Shown: piece after piece, positions 1 through 6,304 of the stretch
How positions within the stretch are numbered: the first letter of the stretch is position 1
How the letters are laid out: each line of letters begins with the position of its first letter
DNA from: Candidatus Rokuibacteriota bacterium
GTDB taxonomy: Bacteria; Methylomirabilota; Methylomirabilia; Rokubacteriales; CSP1-6
Length of the DNA: 7,483 nucleotides
Direction of reading: 5' to 3'
Assembly: GCA_003221435.1 (NCBI GenBank)
Contig: QHRS01000056.1
Coordinates: 1-7,483 of the forward strand
The notes under the pieces: model-generated
Database searches by the model: none
The model's input: only the letters and a program-made list of their open reading frames with translations
What the model was told of the DNA's origin: nothing
Made by a program: the position numbers and the translations under genes

Positions 1-101
1 AGAAGGATCTGATCGACGGTGAGCCCGATCTCCTCGCCGGCGACGGGCTTGCCGGCGACGAGGTGCGACTCGACCAGCCTGCGCGCGAGGGATCTCCCCA
101 C
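1..101 (-). CDS. acn: Aconitate hydratase, N-terminal fragment (cut by window edge)
   Basis: Only the first 33 codons are present; the gene continues beyond the left edge. From a GTG at 101 the reading frame begins (V/M)GRSLARRLVESHLVAG and continues with a GEEIGLTVDQIL-like segment. This resembles the N-terminus of the bacterial/archaeal aconitase and 3-isopropylmalate dehydratase large-subunit group, where a short amphipathic helix and a G-E-E-I-x-L-x-x-D-Q segment precede the first iron-sulfur domain. The enzyme would isomerise citrate to isocitrate with a [4Fe-4S] cluster; its cluster cysteines lie outside the window. The GTG directly abuts the TAG of the upstream citrate synthase gene, and a GGAG lies 9 nt upstream inside that gene, so the two are probably translationally coupled. 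A homoaconitase-like or methylcitrate-pathway role cannot be excluded from so short a piece. Confidence 0.72.
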   Translation of the reverse strand, partial: MGRSLARRLVESHLVAGKPVAGEEIGLTVDQIL

Positions 102-1232
102 CTAGCGCTTCTCCAGCGGGACCCACGGGCGGCGCTTCGGCCCGACATACTCGGCGCGCGGGCGGATCAGGCGGTTGTCGTCGTACTGCTCGATCAGGTT
201 GGCCGTCCATCCCGCGATGCGCCCCGCCGCGATCACCGGCGTGAACAGGTCCACCGGGATGCCGATCGAATAGAAGAGCGGCGCGGAGTAGAAGTCGACG
301 TTGGGGATCAGCCCCTTCGCCGCGTTGACCTTCTCATGGAGCCGCACCGCGATGTCGTACCACTTCGGCTGGCTCGACTGGCGGCAGGCCTGCTCGGCCA
401 TGCCGCGGAGGATCGTCGCGCGCGGGTCGCCGGCCTTGTAGACCCGGTGGCCGAAGCCCATCAGCCGGCGCTTGGCCGCGAGGGCCTGGTCGACAAACAC
501 GTCGACCCGGGCGACCTCGCCGACCTCCATCAGCGTGCGCATGACCGCCTCGCCCGCGCCGCCGTGGAGGGTGCCCTTGAGCGCCGCGACCCCTCCGGCG
601 ACGGCCGAATGCATGTCGGAGAGCGTCGCGGCGATCACGCGCGTCGTGAACGTCGAGGCGTTCAGCTCGTGCTCGGCGTAGAGCGTGAGGCTCGCGTCGA
701 AGGCCTTGGTGTTGACCGGGCTCGGCCGCTCGCCCGTCAGCATGTAGAGGAAGTTGCCGGCGTGCGAGAGATCCTTCGAGGGTGCGACCGGCTCCTTGCC
801 GCTCCGGATCCTGTGGTGCGCGCAGATCGCCGTCGCGAACTGCGCGGTCAGCCGGAGCGCCTTGCGGAGATTCGCCGCGCGCGAGTTGTCGGCCGTGTCG
901 GGGTCGGTCATGCCGAGCATCGCCGCCCCGGCCTGGAGCGCGCGCATGGGGTCGACGGCCTTCGGGAACAGGCGATACGCGGCGATCAGCGCGTCCGGGA
1001 TCGGGCGCGCCGCGATCAGCTCGGCCTCCTGGCGCCCGAGCTCGGCCCGCGTCGGCGGCGCGCCGTGCCAGAGGAGGTACGCGACGTCCTCGAACGTGGC
1101 CTCGCGCGCGAGATCGGCGATGTCATAGCCGCGGTAGGCGAGACGGCCGCTGACGCCGTCGAGGTCGCAGAGCTGGGTCTCGGCCGCGATCACGCCCTCT
1201 AGCCCACGAATCAGTCCGCTCGCTTCACTCAT
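102..1232 (-). CDS. gltA: Citrate synthase (citrate/2-methylcitrate synthase family)
   Basis: The 376-residue product condenses acetyl-CoA with oxaloacetate to citrate in the cytoplasm. Family motifs are all present: AEHELNAST with substrate-binding His188, TLHGGAGE with catalytic His223, GFGHRVYK with His262, and DFYSAP with catalytic Asp313. These match the His-His-Asp catalytic arrangement of citrate synthases. The length fits the short bacterial form (about 370-390 residues) shared by CitZ-type citrate synthase and 2-methylcitrate synthase PrpC, so activity on propionyl-CoA is possible. No prpB or prpD is visible in the window, and the adjacent aconitase favours a TCA-cycle role. The ATG at 1232 is preceded by a GAGGG about 4 nt away. 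The gene sits 34 bp after the DUF1772 gene and ends at a TAG touching the aconitase start. No residue anomalies were seen. Confidence 0.95.
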   Translation of the reverse strand: MSEASGLIRGLEGVIAAETQLCDLDGVSGRLAYRGYDIADLAREATFEDVAYLLWHGAPPTRAELGRQEAELIAARPIPDALIAAYRLFPKAVDPMRALQAGAAMLGMTDPDTADNSRAANLRKALRLTAQFATAICAHHRIRSGKEPVAPSKDLSHAGNFLYMLTGERPSPVNTKAFDASLTLYAEHELNASTFTTRVIAATLSDMHSAVAGGVAALKGTLHGGAGEAVMRTLMEVGEVARVDVFVDQALAAKRRLMGFGHRVYKAGDPRATILRGMAEQACRQSSQPKWYDIAVRLHEKVNAAKGLIPNVDFYSAPLFYSIGIPVDLFTPVIAAGRIAGWTANLIEQYDDNRLIRPRAEYVGPKRRPWVPLEKR

Positions 1233-1266
1233 GTCACCCTCACTCTACCATCGGCATGGCGTCAGA

Positions 1267-1701
1267 CTACTTGAGGACCGCCTTGGATAAGAGCACCATG
1301 AACCCGAGCGTTCCGAGAACACTCCGCACCAGGTGCAGCCGTCCCCAGCGCGCGAGCAACGCGGCGTCGTCGTCCCGGGGCGTGCGGGTGTCCAGGAGGC
1401 GGCGGGTGATGCCGAGCATCGCGATCAGGGTGAACGGGATGACGGCGCCGACCGCCAGGCCGCCGAGCGCCCAGGCGTAGTCAGCAGTCAGGAACGCCGA
1501 GAGCAGCCCGGCGACCACGCTGATCGCCGCCGCCGAGGCCTGCCAGGGCGCGGCGCGCCTGTACATCTGGCGAAACTCGGCCACGGCGACCGCGATCCCG
1601 GCCTTCATCCGCGCCGGGTGCTCGACGATCGAGATGTAGAGCGCGCCGCCGGCGAACACCGCCGCGGAGAAGGTCGCGAGCCACTGGAGAGTCACCGCCA
1701 T
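1267..1701 (-). CDS. DUF1772-like four-helix integral membrane protein
   Basis: This 144-residue hydrophobic protein begins MAVTLQWLATFSAAVFAGGALYI-, then has an EHPAR motif at about 27-31. It shows four probable membrane helices at about residues 5-25, 52-72, 76-98 and 124-143, with a polar Arg/Asp-rich loop (about 100-123) between the last two. The layout, the early conserved EHP/R motif and the size resemble the DUF1772 family, which includes fungal anthrone oxygenase-like proteins; most bacterial members have no assigned function. The ATG at 1701 has a good GGGAG ribosome binding site 6 nt upstream. It starts 23 bp after the LLM oxidoreductase gene and ends 34 bp before citrate synthase, which suggests co-transcription. 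A redox partner or oxygenase role beside the LLM enzyme is only a guess. The family call rests on pattern recognition without a profile search. Confidence 0.75.
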   Translation of the reverse strand: MAVTLQWLATFSAAVFAGGALYISIVEHPARMKAGIAVAVAEFRQMYRRAAPWQASAAAISVVAGLLSAFLTADYAWALGGLAVGAVIPFTLIAMLGITRRLLDTRTPRDDDAALLARWGRLHLVRSVLGTLGFMVLLSKAVLK

Positions 1702-1724
1702 GCCGCGCTCCCAACCGGCTCGAC

Positions 1725-2669
1725 TCACACGGGCGGCGCCGCGCCGAAGGCGGGGAGCACGTGCTCGGCGTAGGCGTGGAGCGCGTCCCAGTCGAACGGC
1801 GCGCGCACGCCGATCGAGAGCCGCGCGACGCCGGCGTCCCGATACTTCGCCACCTGGTCGATCGCCTCCTGCGGCGTGCCGACGAGGAAGCCCGTGCGGC
1901 CGGCGGCGACCGCCCCCCACTGCTCGACGAGCTTCCGGTTCGTCGCCGCGGCCGTGGCGTCGGCGCCCATGTAGAACGCGACGTTGGCCGTCCGGGCGAG
2001 CGTGCTCGGATCGCGGCCGTTCCGCGCGCAGAGCTCGTCGAGGAGCCGGCTCTTGCGGATGAAGTCCTCGGGCCCGAGGTACGGACCGTTCCAGCCATCC
2101 GCGTACTTCGCCGCCGCGGGCAGCGTGCGCTTCTCGCCGAGGCCGCCGATCCAGATTCGTACGTGCTTCTGCACGGGCTTGGGGTTGCAGCGCGCATCGT
2201 CGAGCGCGTAGTGCCCGCCCTTGAACGTCGAGACGGGCTGGTCGAAGAGCATCCGCAGGCACTGCGCGTACTCCTCGAGCTGATCTTCCCGCACGCCGAT
2301 GCGCTCGAACGGGATGCCGAAGCCGCGGTATTCGCTCTCGTGCCATCCGGCGCCGATCCCGCACTCCATGCGGCCGCCGGAGATGTGGTCGATCGTCGTG
2401 AGGGACTTCGCGAGCAGCCCCGGGTTGCGATAATTCACGCAGAAGACGTAGCAGCCGACGCGCACGTGCCGGGTCTCGCACGCGATCGCCGTCATCGTCG
2501 CGACCGCCTCGAAGCAGTCGCCGGTGCGGTCCCGCGGCGGCGACTCCTCGAAGTGGTCGCACGTGGAGATCCAGTCGAAGCCGGCGCCGTCCGCCCAGCG
2601 CCACAGCCTGCGGAACTCGTCGATGCTCGCCTCCTGCTGGATCGCGTGCAGGCCGAAGGTCATGCTCAT
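1725..2669 (-). CDS. LLM-class (luciferase-like) flavin/F420-dependent oxidoreductase
   Basis: The 314-residue protein has the single-domain TIM-barrel pattern of bacterial luciferase-like monooxygenases. Visible landmarks are the TCDHF segment (about 36-40), a long conserved block with VNYRNPGLLAKSL (78-90), DHISGGR and GIGAGWHESEYRGFGIPF (104-121), then IWIGGLGEKRTL (172-183), AAKYADGWN (186-194) and a C-terminal GTPQEAIDQ (264-272). That set is typical of members annotated as F420-dependent oxidoreductases, but FMNH2-dependent monooxygenases share much of it, so the cofactor and substrate are open. The ATG at 2669 has GAGG 8 nt upstream; a second ATG two codons in (MSM) is a minor alternative. 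The start lies 13 bp after the SDR stop and the end 23 bp before the DUF1772 gene, consistent with one operon. It is probably soluble and cytoplasmic; no signal peptide was seen. Confidence 0.88.
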   Translation of the reverse strand: MSMTFGLHAIQQEASIDEFRRLWRWADGAGFDWISTCDHFEESPPRDRTGDCFEAVATMTAIACETRHVRVGCYVFCVNYRNPGLLAKSLTTIDHISGGRMECGIGAGWHESEYRGFGIPFERIGVREDQLEEYAQCLRMLFDQPVSTFKGGHYALDDARCNPKPVQKHVRIWIGGLGEKRTLPAAAKYADGWNGPYLGPEDFIRKSRLLDELCARNGRDPSTLARTANVAFYMGADATAAATNRKLVEQWGAVAAGRTGFLVGTPQEAIDQVAKYRDAGVARLSIGVRAPFDWDALHAYAEHVLPAFGAAPPV

Positions 2670-2682
2670 TGGGCCCGCCTCT

Positions 2683-3447
2683 TCATCGGGTCGTTAACGT
2701 CAGCCCGCCGTCGACGATCAGGGTCTGCCCCGTCACCCAGCGCGCCTCGTCGCTGGCGAGGTAGACCGCGGCCCAGCCGATGTCCCAGGCGGTGCCCTCG
2801 ATGCCGAGCGGGGTGCGCCGCCGCCGCTCCTCGCGTCCGGGCTCGCCGTGATACGCGACCATCGGAGTCCAGACCTGGCCCGGCGCGATGGCGTTGACGC
2901 GGATGCGCTTCGGGGCGAGCTGCTCGGCGAGCGTGATCACGAGGCCGATGACGCCGGCCTTCGCCGCGGCGTACGCGGTGCGCTGGTGGCCGCGGAGCGC
3001 CGCGATCGACGACACGCAGGTGATCGCCCCGCCGCGCTCGAGCAGCATCGGGATCGCGGCCTGGGAGGCGAGCATCATGCTCTTGAGGTCGACGGCCATC
3101 ACGCGGTCCCACTCCTCCTCGGAGACCTCGAGGATCCCGGCGCGCGACTCGATGCCCACGTTGTTGTGGAGGATGTCGAGGCGGCCATAGCGCTCGACCG
3201 CGGCGGCCACCATCGCGCGGCAGTCCGAGGCGCGGGTGACGTCGGCCGCCCCGGCCGAGGCGTCGCCGCCCTCGCGCGCGATCTCCTTCACGGTCTCCTC
3301 GGCGCGCTCGAGGACCGAGTCGACGCAGAGCACCCGGGCGCCCTCGCGCGCGAACAGGATCGACGTCGCCTTGCCGTTGCCGAGGCCCGGCCCGCGGGAG
3401 CCGGCGCCGGTGACGATCGCGACCTTGTTCGCGAGCCGGCCGGCCAC
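2683..3447 (-). CDS. Short-chain dehydrogenase/reductase (SDR), NAD(P)-dependent
   Basis: With a GTG start at 3447 the product is 254 residues, the normal size of a classical SDR. The Rossmann glycine-rich region is TGAGSRGPGLGNG at 13-25, longer than the usual TGxxxGxG. Asp43 at the end of the second strand (VLCVDS) suggests a preference for NAD(H). NNVG (95-98) replaces the usual NNAG. The catalytic set is Asn120-region helix, Ser146, Tyr159 and Lys163 (YAAAK), and the C-terminus has the common VTGQTLIVDGG. It would oxidise or reduce an alcohol/carbonyl substrate that cannot be named. The frame stays open upstream to an ATG at 3564, but that start would overlap the ThDP gene and add 39 unrelated residues. 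The GTG has AGAGG 5 nt upstream and gives the canonical N-terminus. The gene begins 55 bp after the ThDP stop and ends 13 bp before the LLM gene. Confidence 0.93.
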   Translation of the reverse strand: MAGRLANKVAIVTGAGSRGPGLGNGKATSILFAREGARVLCVDSVLERAEETVKEIAREGGDASAGAADVTRASDCRAMVAAAVERYGRLDILHNNVGIESRAGILEVSEEEWDRVMAVDLKSMMLASQAAIPMLLERGGAITCVSSIAALRGHQRTAYAAAKAGVIGLVITLAEQLAPKRIRVNAIAPGQVWTPMVAYHGEPGREERRRRTPLGIEGTAWDIGWAAVYLASDEARWVTGQTLIVDGGLTLTTR

Positions 3448-3452
3448 TACCG

Positions 3453-3457
3453 CCTCT
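3453..3457 (-). promoter_or_regulatory. Ribosome binding site deciding the SDR GTG start
   Basis: AGAGG lies 5 nt upstream of the GTG at 3447. It supports the short 254-residue SDR over the longer frame beginning at 3564 inside the ThDP gene. Confidence 0.6.
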
Positions 3458-3502
3458 GCGCCGCGTGCGGGGCCTGCCCGGAGGAACGCTCGGCGCCTCC
3501 CA

Positions 3503-5179
3503 TCATGATCTCTTGAACGCGGGATCGATGCGGACGTCGAGCACGTACGGCCCGCCGCTCGCAAGACCCCGGCCGAGCGCGGGCGCGACGTCGGACGCCT
3601 TGTCGACGCGCTCGGCGGGCACGCCGAGCGCGCGGGCGAGACCGATGAAATCGATCGGGGGGCGATCGAGGTCCATCCCGACGTAGCGGTCGTCCTGGGC
3701 CGAGAAGCCCTTCAGCAGGAGCGTGCGCTGCTTGAGGATCCGGTACGACAGGTTGTTCAGGATGACGTAGACGACGGCGAGGTCCTCGTGCGCGGCCGTC
3801 CAGAGCGCCTGGATCGTGTACATCGCGCTCCCGTCGCCGACGAGCGCGAGCACGGGGCGGTCCCGGAGAGCGAGCTTCACGCCGAGCGCGGCGGGCAATC
3901 CCCAGCCGATCCCGCCGCCGCGGATGCCGAAGAAGGACTTCGCGTCGCTGCAGCGGAACAGCTCCCGCACGCCGAGCCCCGAGGAGATCGACTCGTCGAC
4001 CACGACGCCGTCGTCGGGCATGGCCTCGGCGAGCGCGTGGATGACCGTGAGCGGGCTCAGTGGGACGCGGCCGGCGTCCTGCAGCGCGCGCTTGACGAGC
4101 TCCGCGCGCTGCGCCGCCTGGGCCGAGCGCACGGCCTCGAGCCGCGCCGCCGCCCGCGGGTGCGCCGTCCCGCCCATCTCGCCGCGCAGCGCCTCGGCCA
4201 GGTCGGGCAACGTCGCCTTCGGATCGCCGTGAATCGCCACCGCGGCGGGGTAGTTCTTGCCGATCTCCCACGGGTCGACGTCCAGGTGGACGACCTCGAG
4301 CCCCGGCGGCATCGGGTCGACGTCCGAGGGCAGCGACAGCGTGAAGAGGTCTCCGCCGACGGAGAACAGCAGGTCGTGGCGCATCAGCATGGAGCGGATC
4401 TGCGGGCCGAGCCTCGGCATCGGGCCGCCGTAGAGCGGATGCGTGAAGGGAAAGCTGCACGTGCTCGGCACGCACTCGGTCATCACCGGCGCGCCGAGCA
4501 GTTCCGCGACCTCCTGCAGCTCTCCGAGCGCGTCGCCGTGCGCGACGGCGTCGCCGGCGATGAGCAGCGGGCGCTCGGCCCTGGCGAGCCGCTTCGCCGC
4601 CGCGCGGACCGCCTCGCGCGGGCCGCGGATGCGCGGATCCACCCGCGTCGGCGCCATGAGATCCAGGTCCCGCTCGGCGTTCAGCACGTCGACCGGGAGC
4701 GAGAGGAAGACGGGCCCCGTGGGGTGCGCGAGTGCCTGCTTGCAGGCGCGCCGGACGATCCGCGGGAGGTCCTCGAGCCGCCGCGCTTCGGTGGACCACT
4801 TGACGAACGGCCGCGCCACGGGCGGCAGGTCGGCCCACAGGATCGGTTCCGTCACGGTGAAGGTTTGCTCGTGCTGGCCCGCGGTCAGGAGCAGCGGCGC
4901 GCCCGACTTCGAGGCGTTGTAGAGCATGCCCATCGCGTTGCCGAGGCCGGGCGCGATGTGGACGTTGACGGCGGCGATGCGGCCGCCGGCCTGCGCGTAG
5001 CCGTCGGCCATCGCGATCGCGATGGCTTCCTGGAGCGCGAGCACGTAGTGGATGCGCGGCTCGCGCGCGAGCCCGTCCATCAGCGGTAGCTCCGTCGTGC
5101 CCGGGTTGCCGAACATGACGGTGACACCCTCCTGCGTGAGGAGCTCGAGAAACGCCTGCTTTCCGGACACGAACGGCAT
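3503..5179 (-). CDS. ThDP-dependent enzyme, benzoylformate decarboxylase/acetolactate synthase-like
   Basis: The 558-residue protein has the three-domain layout of the pyruvate-decarboxylase/AHAS superfamily: pyrimidine-binding domain (about 1-170), central Rossmann-like domain (about 190-335) and pyrophosphate-binding domain (about 375-550). The ThDP motif starts GDGSAMYT (448-455) and ends at NN (475-476). Glu51 in LALQEA is the glutamate expected to activate the cofactor. FGNPGTTELP (23-32), NVHIAPG with His74, and LWTAAHEDL resemble benzoylformate decarboxylase (MdlC), where the equivalents are Ser26, Glu47 and His70. Here Thr28 replaces that serine, and no histidine is evident at the position of MdlC His281 (the segment reads GDLFTLSLPSDVDP), so benzoylformate decarboxylation itself is doubtful. 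It probably acts on a 2-oxo acid or aldehyde. The ATG at 5179 has a strong GGAGG 6 nt upstream; the frame is open far upstream but only as antisense to hemE. It is the first gene of the minus-strand cluster. Confidence 0.9.
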   Translation of the reverse strand: MPFVSGKQAFLELLTQEGVTVMFGNPGTTELPLMDGLAREPRIHYVLALQEAIAIAMADGYAQAGGRIAAVNVHIAPGLGNAMGMLYNASKSGAPLLLTAGQHEQTFTVTEPILWADLPPVARPFVKWSTEARRLEDLPRIVRRACKQALAHPTGPVFLSLPVDVLNAERDLDLMAPTRVDPRIRGPREAVRAAAKRLARAERPLLIAGDAVAHGDALGELQEVAELLGAPVMTECVPSTCSFPFTHPLYGGPMPRLGPQIRSMLMRHDLLFSVGGDLFTLSLPSDVDPMPPGLEVVHLDVDPWEIGKNYPAAVAIHGDPKATLPDLAEALRGEMGGTAHPRAAARLEAVRSAQAAQRAELVKRALQDAGRVPLSPLTVIHALAEAMPDDGVVVDESISSGLGVRELFRCSDAKSFFGIRGGGIGWGLPAALGVKLALRDRPVLALVGDGSAMYTIQALWTAAHEDLAVVYVILNNLSYRILKQRTLLLKGFSAQDDRYVGMDLDRPPIDFIGLARALGVPAERVDKASDVAPALGRGLASGGPYVLDVRIDPAFKRS

Positions 5180-5185
5180 CACGGT

Positions 5186-5190
5186 CCTCC
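5186..5190 (-). promoter_or_regulatory. Ribosome binding site of the ThDP enzyme gene
   Basis: GGAGG, within GAGGAGGA, is 6 nt before the ATG at 5179. It fixes the start of a frame that would otherwise extend more than 1 kb upstream, antisense to hemE. Confidence 0.75.
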
Positions 5191-5213
5191 TCGGGCGGGC
5201 TCGCCGCCGCACG

Positions 5214-5242
5214 ATGATAAACCCGTCGCTTCCTTGATTCCA
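5214..5242 (-). promoter_or_regulatory. Candidate sigma-70 promoter for the minus-strand cluster
   Basis: Reading the minus strand, TGGAAT (5242-5237) and TATCAT (5219-5214) are separated by 17 nt. TATCAT matches the -10 consensus at five of six positions; the -35 match is weak (three of six). Transcription would start near 5206, giving a leader of about 27 nt that contains the GGAGG. It is the AT-richest short stretch of the divergent region. This is pattern matching only. Confidence 0.4.
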
Positions 5243-5262
5243 GAGGGGTCGGCGGGTACGCT
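5234..5262 (+). promoter_or_regulatory. Candidate promoter for hemE, overlapping the divergent promoter
   Basis: TTGATT (5234-5239) and TACGCT (5257-5262) are separated by 17 nt. They match four and three of six consensus positions. A transcript starting about 7 nt after the -10 box would begin at or next to the hemE ATG at 5270, leaving little or no 5' leader. It overlaps the -35 box of the opposite-strand candidate. Confidence 0.3.
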
Positions 5263-5269
5263 GTCCACG

Positions 5270-6304
5270 ATGCCACTCGCCGACTTCCCGTTGCTCCGCG
5301 CCGCACGCCGCGAGCCCACCGACTTCACGCCCGTGTGGCTGATGCGGCAGGCCGGTCGGTATCTGCCCGAGTATCGGGCGATGCGCGAGCGCTTCGGCTT
5401 TCTCGAGCTGTGCAAGAACTCGGACGCCGCGGCGACGGTCACCGTGCAGCCGGTCGACCGCCTCGGCGTCGACGCGGCGATCCTGTTCGCCGACATCCTG
5501 CTCGTGCTCGAGCCGATGGGCGTCGGTGTCGAGTTCGCGGAGCGCGAGGGTCCGGTGATCCGGCGTCCGGTGCGGTCCCGGGAGGACGTGCGGCGGCTCG
5601 CGCCGGTGGATCCGCTCGAGGCGACGCCGTTCGTGTTCGAGACGGTGAAGATCGTTCGCCGCGCCCTCGACGGTCGCGTGCCGCTGATCGGCTTCGCCGG
5701 CGCGCCGTTCACGGTCGCGTCGTACCTGATCGAGGGCGGCGCGTCGCGGGAGTACCTCGAGACGAAGTTGCTGATGTACCGGGAGCCGGACGCGTGGCAC
5801 GCCCTGTTGGGGATGCTCGCGGGCGTCACCGCGAAGTACCTGAACGGGCAGATCGCGGCGGGCGCCCAGGCGGTGCAGCTCTTCGACTCGTGGGTCGGTG
5901 TGCTCTCGCCCGACGACTACCGCGAATTCGTGCTCCCGCACAGCCGGGCCCTGATCCGCGCGCTCACGCCCGGCGCGCCCGTCATCCACTTCGGGACCGG
6001 CACCGCGGCGTTGTTGCCGCTGATGAAGGACGCCGGGGGCGACGTGATCGGTCTCGACTGGCGCGTGAACCTCGACGAGGCGTGGGCGCGTCTGGGCGAG
6101 GACGTGGCCGTGCAGGGCAATCTCGACCCGGCGGCGCTGCTGTCGACGCCCGCCCGCTTCGGCCCGCGCGTCCGCGCGATTCTCGATCGCGCGCGCGGCC
6201 GACCAGGACACGTGTTCAACCTCGGCCACGGCGTTCTCCCGCAGACCCCGGTCGACCACGTCATCGCCCTCGTCGACATGGTCCACGAGTTGTCGAAGCG
6301 GTGA
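5270..6304 (+). CDS. hemE: Uroporphyrinogen III decarboxylase
   Basis: The enzyme removes four acetate carboxyl groups from uroporphyrinogen III to give coproporphyrinogen III, in the cytoplasm and without a cofactor. Both family signatures are intact: PVWLMRQAGRYLP at 21-33 with substrate-binding Arg26 and Arg30, and GFAGAPFTVASYLIEG at 141-156 with Tyr152. Asp75 in FADIL is the key catalytic aspartate, and His320 lies in NLGHGVLPQTP. The 344-residue length from the ATG at 5270 is normal. A TTG at 5234 would add 12 residues lacking family character. No convincing ribosome binding site precedes the ATG, which could mean a leaderless transcript. The TGA overlaps the GTG of hemH by 4 nt (GTGA), so hemE and hemH are probably co-transcribed and coupled. 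The gene is divergent from the ThDP enzyme gene. Confidence 0.96.
   Translation: MPLADFPLLRAARREPTDFTPVWLMRQAGRYLPEYRAMRERFGFLELCKNSDAAATVTVQPVDRLGVDAAILFADILLVLEPMGVGVEFAEREGPVIRRPVRSREDVRRLAPVDPLEATPFVFETVKIVRRALDGRVPLIGFAGAPFTVASYLIEGGASREYLETKLLMYREPDAWHALLGMLAGVTAKYLNGQIAAGAQAVQLFDSWVGVLSPDDYREFVLPHSRALIRALTPGAPVIHFGTGTAALLPLMKDAGGDVIGLDWRVNLDEAWARLGEDVAVQGNLDPAALLSTPARFGPRVRAILDRARGRPGHVFNLGHGVLPQTPVDHVIALVDMVHELSKR

Noticed and set aside
63..1202. 379-codon plus-strand frame across the citrate synthase gene
   Set aside because: It is antisense to a gene with all catalytic motifs. Its translation is Arg/Ala/Asp-rich with no family motif, the usual mirror frame of GC-rich coding DNA.
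1761..2897. 378-codon plus-strand frame across the LLM and SDR genes
   Set aside because: It crosses the boundary of two well-supported opposite-strand genes and its composition is that of a codon-bias shadow.
3475..3496. GGAGG/CCTCC inverted repeat in the ThDP-SDR gap
   Set aside because: It has only a 5-bp stem and a 10-nt loop, which is expected by chance at this base composition.
3788..5089. 433-codon plus-strand frame opposite the ThDP gene
   Set aside because: It is wholly antisense to the ThDP enzyme. The product is low-complexity Arg/His/Ala-rich, with no recognisable domain or ribosome binding site.
5335..6300. Upstream extension of the hemH frame through hemE
   Set aside because: The residues before 6301 are an out-of-frame reading of hemE. 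Ferrochelatase similarity begins exactly at the GTG at 6301.
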